From contig OX381717.1 in the NCBI GenBank assembly GCA_947462335.1, forward strand, positions 48,589,523 to 48,653,522: DNA of 64,000 bases, read 5' to 3'. The translations under genes and the position numbers were made by a program. This document shows positions 1-11,830 of the stretch, piece after piece (positions within the stretch are counted from its first letter, which is position 1; each line of letters starts with the position of its first letter). The notes under the pieces were generated by a model. That model saw only the letters and a program-made list of their open reading frames with translations. It had not been told where the DNA came from and searched no databases. This DNA comes from Harmothoe impar (lineage: Eukaryota > Annelida > Polychaeta > Phyllodocida > Polynoidae).

Positions 1-472
1 TTCTGGGATGCAGAATCCATTTTCATGCTCAGATTTTCAATCCGGGAAATTTCCAAGATGGTTGCCAAGATGGCCGCCAAAAACTCAAGATTGTCTGATT
101 TCCTTGTGTGGTACATGGATAATAGGGTTTTCTAGGATGTAGAATCCATTTTCAGGCTTAGATTTTCAGTCCGGGAAATTTCCAAGATGGCTGCCAAGAT
201 GGCCACCAAAAACTCAAAATTGTCTGATTTCCTTGTGTGATACATGGATAGTAGGGTTTTCTGGGATGCAGAATCCATTTTCATGCTCAGATTTTCAATC
301 CGGGAAATTTCCAAGATGGTTGCCAAGATGGCCGCCAAAAACTCAAGATTGTCTGATTTCCTTGTGTGGTACATGGATAATAGGGTTTTCTAGGATGTAG
401 AATCCATTTTCAGGCTTAGATTTTCAATCCGGGAAATTTCCAAGATGGCTGCCAAGATGGCCTCCAAAAACT
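1..472. repeat. 129-bp tandem repeat arranged as 258-bp dimers
   Basis: Four copies of a 129-bp unit start near 1, 130, 259 and 388, and the first is cut by the window edge. Copies 1 and 3 share one set of variants (CTGGGATGCAG) and copies 2 and 4 another (CTAGGATGTAG), so the true period is a 258-bp dimer. Each unit carries two AAGATGG motifs. The minus strand is partly open because 129 is a multiple of three, but the CTA variant puts a stop in every second copy, so this is not coding. Confidence 0.9.
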
Positions 473-1289
473 ATACCAGCAGCAGTAAAACCAATAAAAA
501 TCAAAAAGATTTAGCCAAGTGCATGTAAGTTAACTGACCATGCAGTATTGCTGCAAACCATCACATATGAATTGCATTAGAACCCTAGACACACCAAAAA
601 GCATAAATCTATGCCCCTTCGTTTTTTCACCTGTAGTTCATAACAATCCTATAAAAACCCAAAGCCACTACGGCTTTGCCGTAAAATCCTTGAATTTGTC
701 CCCTTGTTCTCACATCGAAACCATGGCTTGTAAGCGAGTCAACCTCAGCTTTAATTTGATAAGAGATTTTATAGATTTATACTGTAATAGTAAAGTTGCC
801 ATAATCATGAACCCTGTGTTGTATATATATCATCCGTCAAAGTCGGGAGTGTGGCCTATACACAAGAATTTACAGTGCCAAAGAAGGGGGGGGTGGCAGT
901 TCTTGGACTTTAATCTTCAAAGACCTTCAGTATTTCTTAAAAGACCTCCAAGCAGGTCCCATTTGAACGTCGTAATTATTTCAGCTTTTGGTCACTTTGA
1001 TCCCTGGTTCTATTGCGAAAAGGGTAAAAGCGATATCAAATTGCCGGTGACTGCTGGTTGCTTTTATCGTCTCTGGTAGCCCACATGACACAATTTTTTT
1101 CGTTAATCTATCAGAAGCAGCCATTTTCCCTAGTGACCAGTGGGCGGATGCAATAACATGTCCAGCAATTTGATTGCTCTGTTTGGAGTCAGCCAAGTTG
1201 CATCAGGCTAGTCAATGGCCATCAGCCCATGGAGTGGACAACCGTAAAACCTTGCGTAGAAGCCGTGGCTATTAGACTTTTCCAAACAC
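473..1289. other. Gene-free spacer with a MITE remnant
   Basis: I see no supportable gene. Around 893-1006 there is degraded sequence ending in CACTTTGATCCCTG, matching the right end of the 149-bp MITE family found intact at 36977 and 40653. Around 1243-1270 is a scrap resembling the start of the CGTATAAGCC family. Confidence 0.5.
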
Positions 1290-1478
1290 TACTGTAAATG
1301 TATATATTTTCGCTGGTATAAGTTTTTGCGGATTTGCTAAAGTACAATTTCGCTGGGATTTAAATTCGCGGATTTTTAAAGATGGTAGTTCTAAAGCTAT
1401 ATTGGATAAATTTTCGGTCTGTACATATTTTCGCGGAATTTAAATATGTACAGCGCGAAATATAATATGTTTACAGTA
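1290..1478. mobile_element. MITE with about 24-bp imperfect terminal inverted repeats
   Basis: The left end reads TACTGTAAATGTATATATTT followed by TCGC. The right end, read on the minus strand, is TACTGTAAACATATTATATT followed by TCGC. The interior repeats the motif TTTTCGC/GCGGAATTT in both orientations. There is no coding capacity. Size (189 bp) and paired termini fit a non-autonomous DNA transposon. The superfamily is unknown. Confidence 0.75.
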
Positions 1479-3214
1479 TGTGTGTCTTATAGGCTGATGT
1501 AGCTTATATGCTAGCTTTTACGGTATAGACTTATATGGAGCCTTATCACTCACAGAGTTGGAAGTCGAAACCTGTCTTCTGATGATCTGCCAATTTGACA
1601 GTCCGCTGGGGAAGACTGATTTAATGAAGTGCATTTGTCACAATGTAAGCTTTAGTGTGACAACTCACTCTCTGGATGATGGATATGGTGGAATGTAAAA
1701 TTAAAAGTCATTATAGATTCTAAAAATATTAGGTTGATAAGTAAAGTTGTGTACACGTCGAATTTAAACCTCGCCTGGAGAGGTGGGGGTTTAGATATTA
1801 TGAAAAGACGATCTTCCTATACCATAACCCCCTCCTGAACCATAAAAGAGAAAGAATGCAGGGTGTGTTATAAAGACATTGTGCTCAGCAGTGTTGATAA
1901 ATAGATTGGCCTCCAAAATAGAAGTTTGATTAAAGCCATCCATTCCTGCCTTTGTGAATTTCCTTTCACTATACATTACTGCCTTGGATTATGCTTATTA
2001 CTTTACTATACACATCTTTCCCATTCCTGTCACTGAGCAGCATGTATGGCAGGCTTAACCAGAGCAGTAAAGCACCAGTTGGGAGTAAGGGGATGTCATC
2101 ATCTCTCCATACTATCTGACTACCACCCACATGCACCAATTACACCCATAGCAACCAAACTCCTACCCATTAATAGAAACGTATTAACGGGTTAAGCGAT
2201 TCCGGTACTGGTCGCCTCGCTTCGATCGCAGTAGAAAAGGGCCTTATAATGTCAATGCGCTCGCCTTTAAGAGGCCAAAGCCACACCTGAAAATGGTTTG
2301 AATGGAACTATTGATAGGTTCAGCAGCTCCAAGGAAAGGAAGCAGAAGCATATTGGGCCTCACTATTCATATAGGCTTAATACATTGCGCTCAAATTGAT
2401 TCATAGCCACAGAAACTGCAAGTCTAATAGTCTGAAGATGACAGCATGGCTAGTACACCCATACATTGCAATGCACTCTCCTATGAATATAGCACTTTTA
2501 AGACTTTGACTATAGACATTAAATAGAATGAATGCAGCCACCCCAACACTATGGTTTTGAAAATAGCGTGCTTTAGGCTATTCTGTAGGGACATATAAGG
2601 TTGGCAACTGAGCCAGAGCCTAATCTGTAGGCTTGCATATACTCCTGCACTTTCATTGTTTCATATAGATTCACATCAGGGGGGAGTAGCTTCAAGAAAA
2701 TGTTACTTTTTGGTGACTGTACCCTAGCTTGCTTTCATTGTAGGCACATTAGTCACAAAGGCCTCATTCACTGATTCAGAGCCTCCAAAACATGCATGGT
2801 GTTTGATCTGGAGAATCTTTGTCTAATTCGTGTCCAGTCGCTGAACGACAAAGAACTGCCTTCTGCTTGTACTGATGCACTTACCCTCCAAGATAACATT
2901 GATGGATGATCAGGGAGAGATTGAGGGCGTCAGGTTTTGTCATGAGATACCTCGGCCCTTTTTGTCGTTGTTGTATTCATCCTTTCGGCTGATGTCACGT
3001 TGACTGTAACGCTTGACACCTGAGACTATTCAGAGTACTCGAAGCTATCGCTCATTCAGAAAGCCGACCGTATTGTGCTTGACTTTGGGCGTCTTGACTC
3101 AAAATCCACCCAAAAGAAAAGCCATCAGGAAGTTTTCTTCAAGTTCAGGCACCTGCCGTGAAAGATAAAACAAGCAGGAACTCTCACAAGTCTTTTCACC
3201 TTAAAAGGTGAAAT
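1479..3214. other. Gene-free spacer
   Basis: No ORF with recognisable composition, no splice-consistent exon and no clear repeat structure was seen in this 1.7 kb. Confidence 0.5.
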
Positions 3215-3400
3215 GCACTCTCCCAGCAGAGAATGTGTCATAGCAAACTATTCTCTGCCTAAATGCCGATATTGTGAGCGATGTGTTGCTAGAGCTACAC
3301 GTTTGAATGTGTTGCCATGGCAACTTACCCATAAAACCTCCAAATCATGGCAGAGATGGTGTTCTGATGGAACGTCAAACTACACTCTGCTGGGAGAGTG
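3215..3400. mobile_element. Short inverted-repeat element (16-bp perfect ends)
   Basis: CACTCTCCCAGCAGAG at 3215-3230 is the exact reverse complement of 3385-3400. Inner flanks are weakly complementary as well. The element is 186 bp and non-coding; no clear target duplication is seen. It carries a perfect palindromic X-box near its middle. Confidence 0.6.
3311..3324. promoter_or_regulatory. Perfect palindromic X-box (RFX-type site)
   Basis: GTTGCCATGGCAAC matches the RFX-family X-box consensus (GTNRCC, 0-3 bases, RGYAAC) on both strands. It lies inside an inverted-repeat element and no gene start is visible next to it, so function is unproven. Confidence 0.45.
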
Positions 3401-3481
3401 AGGGAAAAGATGCATGATTGTATGAAGCCTGTTTTCTACTGAAGGCTAAAAGAACATTAAAGCACCTGCTTGGAGACAGAG

Positions 3482-3575
3482 ACACGTGATGAGTGCGCCG
3501 TTCTGTGGTGAGTTAGGGAATGACAAGTCACGTGACACCTAGCGTCTCAAGATGGCGGCTCCAATTTCCGGTTGG
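3482..3575. promoter_or_regulatory. Promoter-like cluster: two CACGTG E-boxes, YY1-like and ETS-like motifs
   Basis: Within about 90 bp there are two CACGTG E-boxes, an AAGATGGCGGC motif (YY1 core) and TTCCGG (ETS core). Such a combination is common in TATA-less animal promoters. No supportable coding exon follows; the ATG in the YY1 motif opens only a short ORF. Could be coincidental or belong to an unseen noncoding first exon. Confidence 0.25.
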
Positions 3576-4099
3576 CCCTTTTGGCAGGAAGCTGCCTTAT
3601 GCTGCTAGAGATGGATCGACTGTGTGCTATTACACCCTTCACCAAAATGGTCTGATGGATATACGTGTGTATATAATATTATAGAGAGAGAGAGAGATCT
3701 ACACATAAACAAAATAAATATGAAACTTGTTGCATTGTAATTTATAGGCCGTCTTTCAAAGCAGACCACCAGACCCTCACCCTCTTCTGTCTCACTATTG
3801 TTTTTTGTATAATACTAGAATGTGTTATCTCTTGATCAGAATCGTCTGCCCTGTTTTGCCATATCACCTGTATAACGTACTATGGGTGTAAAGTAAACGC
3901 CGACATCTCCTTTATGCAGGTAATATGGGATGCTATAAATTACTAAGGCAGTGGATAATGTTAGAGATGAGAGGTGCTGGAGGTGTCACAAGGCACCATA
4001 GTGCTAGTTAACATAATATTGAAGCCAATTCTGACAGACTAGACAGTAACTGATTGAATCGGTTCCATATGGTCTGGGTGTATGACGATAGAATGCGTA
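3576..4099. other. Gene-free spacer with short GA microsatellite
   Basis: A short (GA)n run lies near 3683-3696. Nothing else is recognised. Confidence 0.5.
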
Positions 4100-4312
4100 C
4101 CATAGTCTTGCGTATAAGCCAAACCCTCGTATAAGCCGCACCTCGAGTTTGAGATGGTTCTATATTAAAGTTGCACAGGGGATCTAATTATCGCTATTTT
4201 TTTAGTGCTGTAGTATACTTGTAAAAACCCTCGTATTAGTCGCACCCTATATGTTCAAATTAAAGCTGAGACTACAAGCTACAAGCCGTGGCTTCTACGC
4301 TCGACTTTAGGG
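4100..4312. mobile_element. MITE, CGTATAAGCC family, copy 1
   Basis: One copy of the most recognisable dispersed family in the window. It has TA on both flanks, CGTATAAGCC and GGCTTCTACG near the two ends, and internal CTCGTATAAGCCGCACC motifs. The length (213 bp) is close to the 222 bp of the best copies. The ends have diverged from the CCGTAAATTCTCG consensus. Confidence 0.75.
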
Positions 4313-5298
4313 TACCCCAGACTCTTATCCTCCACACTAAGATATGTACGTATGTATAGTATGTACCCCTCCTCACACTTTGCCGATCCATGATAAAGAA
4401 GAAGGAAAAACTCAGGGTCTGGGACACGTGTTATCCCTCATCTGTTTTGACAGATTATTATTCAATTTACATGGAACACTTTAATAACCACAACAGAGAT
4501 GAGGGGTGAAATTAAAAAAGAAAAATGGAATTATATAATTCCCAATCAGAGAGCTACATCTAGATATGTATCAGTTTTGGCAGACGCTGTTGGTGGTGGC
4601 TACATCATGTGCCTGTCTGGTTAAGTGCAATAACTCTGTAGTAAAACCTGGTGTAAAGGAAGACGGACACGTTGCTGTTATGTTACACACTGTCTGTGTA
4701 TATGTTTATTTGTGCTACAAAAATGTACTCCCATGGCCCAAGTCTGTCTCCCCCGCTGCCATGCCCCTGGTTTATGGACATGAGAATCAATGGGACCATT
4801 ATACAGGGGCAGAAGAGTTCCTTGGGGTCCGGACCCCCCCCCCCCCCCCCCCTTTTGGGAAAAAAAATTGATTTGTCTAATGATATTTTGATTTGCCGCG
4901 AGTAGTGGTGCGACGCTGTATAGTGTTTGGTGGACCCCCTTTTCAAATTTCTGGGTCCACCCCTGCGGCGCTGAATACAATATGGTGATATAGACATTTG
5001 TTAAATTTGGCATGCGCCATGGGGCTTAATTAGTGACACGAAGAAAAAATGTTGGGGACGCGACCTAGGTATTTCTAAACTTCATCATGTGACATGTTTT
5101 GTTGTTTGTAACGTAGGAGGAGACACTAAAAACGTTATGAGTTACGGTCCAGTGAGCACTATCCTATAGATGATAAATGAGCTAAAGCTCAAGTTAAGTT
5201 CGAAACGTTAATATTTGATCCATAACCAAGTACAGTCACCTTGATAGGTCTCCCTTGTCATACCAGCTTTACATTATTACACAACATTGTATCCAAAT
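4313..5298. other. Gene-free spacer holding an hAT-like fragment
   Basis: Apart from the CAGGGG-ended element at 4804-4965 I see nothing. ORFs over the poly-C tract are low-complexity artefacts. Confidence 0.5.
4804..4965. mobile_element. CAGGGG...CCCCTG-ended short element with poly-C core
   Basis: Begins CAGGGGCAGAAG and ends GGGTCCACCCCTG, with a poly-C run of about 22 inside. CAGGGGTGGA-type ends are typical of non-autonomous hAT transposons in animals (known for the superfamily). No 8-bp target duplication is visible, so the assignment is tentative. Confidence 0.4.
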
Positions 5299-5505
5299 AA
5301 CCCTTTAGGGGCTGCATAGCCCTTTATTGTCATGATACATGAATGCAGCCCTGGGCTGCATTCACGCATCATGCCTAGACTAGTCTACTCTAGGGTCGGC
5401 ATGATGCATGAATGCAGCCCTGGAATGTAGCTAGGGCTGCATTTGTATACCACGAGGACATAAGAACATAGCACAATAAAACACAATGCTATCCTTAAGG
5501 GGCTT
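5299..5505. mobile_element. TTAA-type palindromic MITE, copy at 5.3 kb
   Basis: Contains the family's paired hairpin modules (CATGAATGCAGCCCTGG next to CTGCATTCACGCATCATG) separated by a GGTCGGCATGATGC linker, and ends in AATGCTATCCTTAAGGGG, a decayed right terminus. Non-coding. Confidence 0.7.
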
Positions 5506-8500
5506 GCATATCGTATAAATCCTAAATTACATCACATAAGTTTACATAATTATCTTCGTGTCCTTTACCCCTGGTATTCCACATTCATACGTCAATCATG
5601 CACCTAATTATATTTTGTATAACATGTCAATGTACGGTACATAGCGAGGTTCCGCATCAATTATTGCTGTGACACACAGTGGCGTGGATAGTGGAAAATG
5701 AATAAATTAAACAGCATGAAAAAATAAATACGCCATATAAATACTTAATTTGCTATTGAATGCTTTACAGTACCATATATGGTAAATAGCAGTCACTTGT
5801 CATATTAATAAGAGTGGCCACGCAGAAAAGATGCGCCTCGCAGAGGTTTGCGGATCATCCATTCGGCTCGGCTGCTCGTATTAAAGCGTATTAAGTTGGG
5901 ATGACCTTTCTGTTTAAAAAAAAGTAATACATGTAGTAACTTGAGTAAGGCAAGCGAAGCAGAATTGGAAATTTATATTTAATTATTACAATTATATTGC
6001 CATCTGGGCAAAAGCTACTCTGCTGAAAGTTCAATGTTTTAAAGAAGAGCTGGATATTACATGTTGAATGAAGCTTTTCTTTCACCTCCCATCCCAGCTT
6101 TCCATGGAAACAAGCCATATATAATCTCAGAAATATTGAATAGATAAACCAGCGCCACAGGCATAACCCATATACCACATACGAGTTGGCCTTGTTTGAA
6201 CATGTCGCAGTATGTTCTGTATTGGTTTGATTTGATTAAACTGGTACAGACAGCATCTTAGGGAAAAAAGAATAGTTTATATACGAAAAACAATCGCTTG
6301 TGACCGAAAACAATTGCATGTTTCTGTCTTTTGCCAGTGGAGCTGAGAAGGTACAATTACCCTGTAATTAAGACCATGGTCAGTGGTGGCATAGAACCTT
6401 AGTGCTGTCCCTAGGCAAGCCTAGGGACATGATACTACATGTATTGTAGGTAGCCATCTTGCCCATGCTTGGAGAATTGCAGGTTTATTGTTTCGTTTTC
6501 AAAAGTGACATTCCCATTTTACTGCAGTAGTTAAGAGTTAATTCTTTAGATAAATATGAAATTCTGACTTAAACAGTCATTTTCTAGCCACTCAATCATA
6601 GGTTCTTTCAAGCTATGTTCTTGAAATCACTGGTCTGAAATTGACTTGTTACAGATGAACAATGACTATATATATGTAACATCTGAATCTAGCTGATAGT
6701 CACAGTGTGAACTGCTGCAGAAACTGGAAGAAATCAGTCTTTTACTTCAATGGGGAATTGTCATTTTCTAACAGGGAGGGGGCAGTCAATGTATTTTCAA
6801 ACAAGCACACCAAAATTGCACTAGGTCTTTTTAGCTAGAGTAACACGCAGACCTTTTTGCTAAGAAGGATGGATTCTATTTTGCCCCCCCCCCCCCGCCT
6901 GGTAAATGAAAACTGACCAGTTCCTTACTTTATTTTCCCTCTATACAAAGAAAGGAATACAAACCCATATGGGTGACAGAGGACAAGTCAATAAAAAAGG
7001 CAGGGGGTAACATTGTGTGAGTGATTGAGTTACTAGCATTGTCAGTGTGTGTTTGCCTGACACATGTGTTGTATATCTAAAGTCCCCAATCCCCTGGTGC
7101 TTTCTCACTACTCAGAAATACACCTCAGTACTTAGAAATACATCACTGGTACATGTCACATGTTGGGGGCAGTTAAACAATGTCAGAGCAACAGGGGAGT
7201 CCACAGGGGTGGTGGCTAGTAGGGCAATAGTAACTTTCCTGCACTTGATTTGTTGCAGGCTGAGCCCCATATTGGACTGTAAGATGTGTTATGTTGTATA
7301 TGTGTCCCTCAAAGACTGAAAGAGTTCCACCCTAGATGGCTGTGGAGAGGACATCATTGGCTACATGCCATTTTTAAGGCTTGTCGATCGGACAATTATT
7401 AACGATTCTAGAGAGAAAAGGGTAAATGAATGGTCTGATAGGCTATCATGAAACTCTGTGTCCTCTTTAAATGATAGGCTAAATTACACGACGTTCCACC
7501 CTTATATTAGAAAATTCTAGCTCCACGGTTGAAATAATCAGGGTAAGGACCACCATATCCAAATATACCAACGGCCCCACGTTGATGGTTAGTTCTGGGC
7601 CTGAACTGTCCAGGTGTTCCAGCTGAGTTCCGTGTACTGAATAGTATAATAGTACATGTATGCATATTTAACAGGTGCTCCCATTTCAATACTAGTAAAG
7701 TACAGACAATCTGTTATCTCACGAATGTATGGATCGACTAGTTCATGAATATATAAGGTGTATTGACTTTAGTTAGGGAGTAGTCCTTTTTTGGTGGATT
7801 TGTGAGCGGGGGGGGGGGGAGGTGAACTCGTTTTTGACCCCTCACATTTCGACCAGCTCCCATGAAAATCCAAAAGAGGGTTGAGCTATTCTTAGACAGG
7901 TCAAATGGCTTAGTAAAGACGGCAGCATAAACATATGTGAGCCATCTGAAACCCGTTATAACTGGTCTGTGGCCCTTAAACCATACTTTTCTATTCAGCC
8001 TGTCTTTAATAAATGGGCTGACCCTCTTTAAAGACAGCCTTCTCAGAATTGATACTTTTGACCTCGGGGCAGAGTTTACTGAGCGGTCAGAGCGGTGTCC
8101 TGCTGAGCAAACTGTCTGATGGTCTATTGTATATACTCTCCACGACCTCTGAACTGCAAGAAGTCTGGCCATATATATACTGAATCTGGGACCTGCTGGC
8201 GAGCCCCCCCCTCCCCCCCCAACTGCGAGGTCATTATGGTCCACATTGGTAATATGTAGACAAAGGTTCACGAATTTTAGTCTGTTGACAGGGTTATTTC
8301 ACGAGTTGAAACTTGGGCCGTATTCCACGGCGCTGGTGTATTTCATAAAAAATAACAATTAAGAAATAGACAACACCTAACCTAAGTACCATTTACAGGA
8401 ACTATCAATAAACTTTGCATCCTCCTAGTTATCACATTTACCACCAGTTTTACAACTCATAGTGGATACCCTTAGAGATAACACCAGCTCCACCCCACAT

Positions 8501-9484
8501 TCTATTGCCCTGCTAATTTCCCAGACATAGGCTGTCCTGTCCAGCTGTGAGCTCATTAGGGAAGCCCTTTTTGTTGGCCTTGTCAGCAGTTCCCAGATTC
8601 AGTATAGCCATCATATAGTCCTATAGCTGAAAGTGTTAATGGACTCTTTGTTTCAGGGGGGGGGGGGGGGGGCGTCTTAGACTAATAATAACTTCCAAAG
8701 CAGCTAATGGTCTATGTTTCCACATACCCCCCCCCCCCCCACCCCCCCCCCCCCTGTTCCTTAAAAACGACCACTCCCTAAGCTTCTTGATGTGCTGCTG
8801 AGACATAGTAAAAACAAGGATGGAAAAACAGTCCATATTGTCCCTAATTGCTTTCAGAAGCATTTATATTGCCATTTATATCAATTAGTACTAATCAATG
8901 GGTTCCCTTTCTGCAATCACCAATAACTTAGTACTCATTAGGTAAGTGCTTTGATTAGGTTAATGAAGCAATTAATGTAGCCTGTGATATTATTGCTGAT
9001 GATTAGAAGTACCGGTAAGCAATATAGCAATTACTTACTTTCCTCAAGTGTCTGTTGTCAGTTTGTAAGTCTTAATAAGAGATTCCACATTTTTTCTGCT
9101 TTTTCAGGAATTCCTGATTTTTTACAGGAATCTCCGTTATTAGACCATAGTAATTTACAACAAAAGGTTGATCAAAGTCCTCAAAATGCCATATTTCTCG
9201 ACCAAGGAATGTCATCTCTACATATGGTTCTCTATTAAGTAAGATATATCGCTGAGGTTCTTCTCCTGATTAGTGTCAAAAATATGCATTAATAATGAAT
9301 AAAGATTTGTCAAATGATTGGATTTAAATGAGAATTAATCTCAAAATGGTCATGATACCTGCCATCTTACCAGGGATAGCCTAGTATTATATTTCCCCTG
9401 CCCTAAAAGTATCAGCCTACCTGTCTATACTACCGTATCTACCTGGTCTTAAAGCAGGTCTTGTGTTTGTATATGTATCTAAGT
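5506..9484. other. Long gene-free stretch with homopolymer runs
   Basis: No gene can be supported in these 4 kb. Poly-C or poly-G runs of 10 or more occur near 6885, 7810, 8208, 8656 and 8727. A possible minus-strand terminal exon (7507-7636) is discussed as a finding only. Sequence around 9080-9240 shares short motifs (GGAATTCCT, CGACCAAGGA) with 36270-36400, suggesting a degraded dispersed repeat. Confidence 0.5.
8656..8780. repeat. Poly-G / poly-C module with ACTCCCTAA end
   Basis: A 17-base G run at 8656-8672 faces C runs at 8727-8740 and 8742-8754, followed by TGTTCCTTAAAAACGACCAC and then TCCCTAA. The poly-C plus TTAAAAA plus CACTCCCTAA module recurs at 52240-52282 and 21380-21420 (+) and at 17046-17090 and 7770-7820 (-), so it is probably a transposon end. 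Confidence 0.55.
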
Positions 9485-9505
9485 AGGTCACAGGTCACAA
9501 GGTCA
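9485..9505 (+). promoter_or_regulatory. Three direct AGGTCA half-sites (DR1 plus DR2 spacing)
   Basis: AGGTCA occurs at 9485, 9492 and 9500, with spacers of one and two bases. Direct repeats of AGGTCA are the binding sites of nuclear receptor dimers. No gene start is recognised nearby, so this is a motif-level call only. Confidence 0.35.
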
Positions 9506-10220
9506 TTCATCCATCATCATCCCCACACAGGTCATGTTTAGTGGGACACTTGGGTAGACTCTGTCTGTGAGCTTAAAGGTAGATGTGGGGGTGTCTTGAT
9601 GTTGATATACATAGATGTACATACAAGGAGATATGTATAGGAAAAGAGAGTATTTTTCGAAACGAGTGTCCGCGTAGCCCGATCAGGAATAACCGGCTAA
9701 GGAAAACTTAATGTCTTTTAATTTATCGAGAAGATGAATGGCTTCTATACATATTCATCTAATCCAGTCCGATAATAAAGATAGTAATTTTTGAGAATGT
9801 GGAATAGAAAGCGTATCACCCAGTGCACAGAAAGCATTATAACTTGAAAGGTAAATAAGCCCATCAAAATTCAATTTAATTTAATTAAGTTCTACTGTAA
9901 TATTGTGAATTCAATAATGTCAATAAGACTGAAAGTATTCTTTATCAACTTCTAGAAAAATTAACCTTTCAGTCAAATCAAAATCCCTTTTTACTATTTA
10001 AATAAAAAGAGACAGTTTATACAAAAGTAAAGTATTGGGTAGAGGTGCATGTTTGTGGGTAGGGGAGACAGGGAGGTTAACCAGTTCCCACCTTAGCCTC
10101 ACCTCCCCACCATTAAAGGTGAGAGCCCCTTTAACCTGGCCTTAAGTGGAGTGTGTGCATCCTTTTATAGTCAGGTACTTACATTAAGGTGGTGGAACTA
10201 AATCATGGAGACGACTAACT
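9506..10220. other. Gene-free spacer
   Basis: AT-rich non-coding sequence in which I see no genes or clear repeats. Confidence 0.5.
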
Positions 10221-10312
10221 TAAAGGGCCCAATTCTTGCTACCCGTCCAGTAACAGTCAGAGTGCAGCGGGGCGGGCACTCGGGGTCTTTATAGAGGAGG
10301 TGGGGGTTTAAG
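10221..10312 (-). repeat. Dispersed copy of the CTATATATAGGG repeat
   Basis: On the minus strand this resembles the unit duplicated at 33770-33945: both share CCAGTAACAGTCAGAGTGCAG followed by a GC-rich stretch and a GGGTTTAA end (the first motif read on the + strand here). Degraded single copy. Confidence 0.5.
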
Positions 10313-10506
10313 GAGGCGGTGAGGAGACTTTGAGTTTATGGACGATGCAACCGGGCATGAAACGATACAACCTGTGATACAACGTGTACACGCCAAGATA
10401 AGTGGCTAATCGCGAATCACTGTAGTTTAGTGGTCAGGAAGCAAACTTCATCAAGTTTAAATGGGGTGTAGGAAAAAGGGAGCCTGGGGGATATAAAGGC
10501 TATAAT

Positions 10507-10640
10507 GTAAAACCTCGCGTATAGGCCGCAGCTAACAAGTCAGATTGCCAGTGCGGCTTATAGGATCAGGACAAAGTCATGGTGCGGCTTGTACACGAGT
10601 TTTTAAATGTATACTACAGTACTAATGTCAGCATAATCAA
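10507..10640. mobile_element. CGTATAAGCC-family MITE, partial copy
   Basis: Starts GTAAAACCTCGCGTATAGGC and carries the internal GTGCGGCTTATAGGATC and GTGCGGCTTGTACACGAG motifs also seen at 40284 and 58734. The right terminus is not found. Confidence 0.6.
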
Positions 10641-11065
10641 CCCCCCTCTGCAATTATAACATAAACTTAGTCAGTAGACAACTCTCACTATCCTCCACCT
10701 ATAACTATATAGAATTGCGCATCAGCTTCTGCACTGTGCATCATACATGCCTATAATGCTATATCATTAGGCCCTATGAGATTATTTATACCAGGTGTAC
10801 AGCTGACTGGGAGAACAAAAGGAAACAGTCTGACTATATACTGCGTACAAAAGAATCACAAACCAATCACTGGGAATAAGTCAGATATGGATACGTGTTA
10901 GTAGCTCCATGGAAAATGGTATTTTTGCTTGGCTGGTGCCTTGAGAAATTACCCTGTCCTTGGCTAATAACACATATACAGCTACTAACTTGTACCATAT
11001 CTAGCACGTATACTATTACTAGTTTGGAGAAGCAGAAAAGCATCATGCTGCCCTTAAAGGGTTAT

Positions 11066-11102
11066 TTATTTATTTATTTATTCATTTATTTATTTATTCA
11101 AT
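11066..11102. repeat. ATTT microsatellite
   Basis: About nine imperfect ATTT/TTTA units, following a CCTTAAAGGGTTA motif that may be the right end of a TTAA-type MITE. Confidence 0.8.
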
Positions 11103-11419
11103 GTGTTTTAAGGGTTAAGCAGTGTAATAGTAGCTGGTGGAGCGTTGGTATCTGCCTGAGTACACTTGAGTTAATCACTCACCTTTACACACTGGTGACC
11201 TGGAGGTGGCGACCTGGGGGTTATTCACCTGGCCACCTGCCAAGGCTGAGGGATCTGGGGGACCATACCTCCTGCATACCTTAACCCTTTAAGGCCTCAT
11301 GTTCATTGGCCGGCGACGGAGTCCCCGGCCATGGTTAAGGAGTTCACTTTTCCGTAAGGTTTCAACAGGAGTTGCGCGTCCATAGGATTAGCATTGGATC
11401 GTTTGCTTTTTGCACCCTA

Positions 11420-11830
11420 CATACACAGGCTCTATAGACTCCCACCCTTCACCACTGTAATCCGCTAAGGTGTGCTTCTCACTCCGTCCGCTGTCCGCTG
11501 TCCGCTGCGTTGGGCCTGTAGTCCCCCACCCTTCAGCACTGCACTCCGCCAGAGTGATCCTAACACTGCGTCGTCTGCCGTTTCTGTACGCATTAGACCT
11601 TACCTGCAATCATTCTATATGTTTTCACACGTCTCTCACCCAGAATGCACTGCTCATTCCGGTCTGCTGAGTTTCCAATAGGTACAAAGCCCTAATACGT
11701 TGATCACACCCCTCCCTCCAGTACCACACACTAGCAGTATACAGACCGCGGCAGGCGAGTCCTACTCACAAAGCAATAATATGTTGATCACACCCCACCC
11801 TCCATGTACTAGCAGTAACACGGGTGAGGG
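11420..11830. repeat. Pair of imperfect local duplications
   Basis: Two successive tandem duplications are visible. One, about 100 bp, has CTCCCACCCTTCACCACTG against CCCCCACCCTTCAGCACTG. The other, 84 bp, has GTTGATCACACCCCTCCCTC at 11699 against GTTGATCACACCCCACCCTC at 11783. Not coding: both strands are interrupted outside the repeats. Confidence 0.55.

Noticed and set aside
132..374. 80-codon minus-strand ORF with a 43-residue internal repeat
   Set aside because: It is the 129-bp tandem repeat read in frame; every second unit has a stop (CTA on the + strand), and no splice sites or domain are seen.
540..1079. 179-codon + ORF
   Set aside because: No recognisable domain; it runs through a MITE remnant and unique AT-rich sequence, and no neighbour or splice signal supports it.
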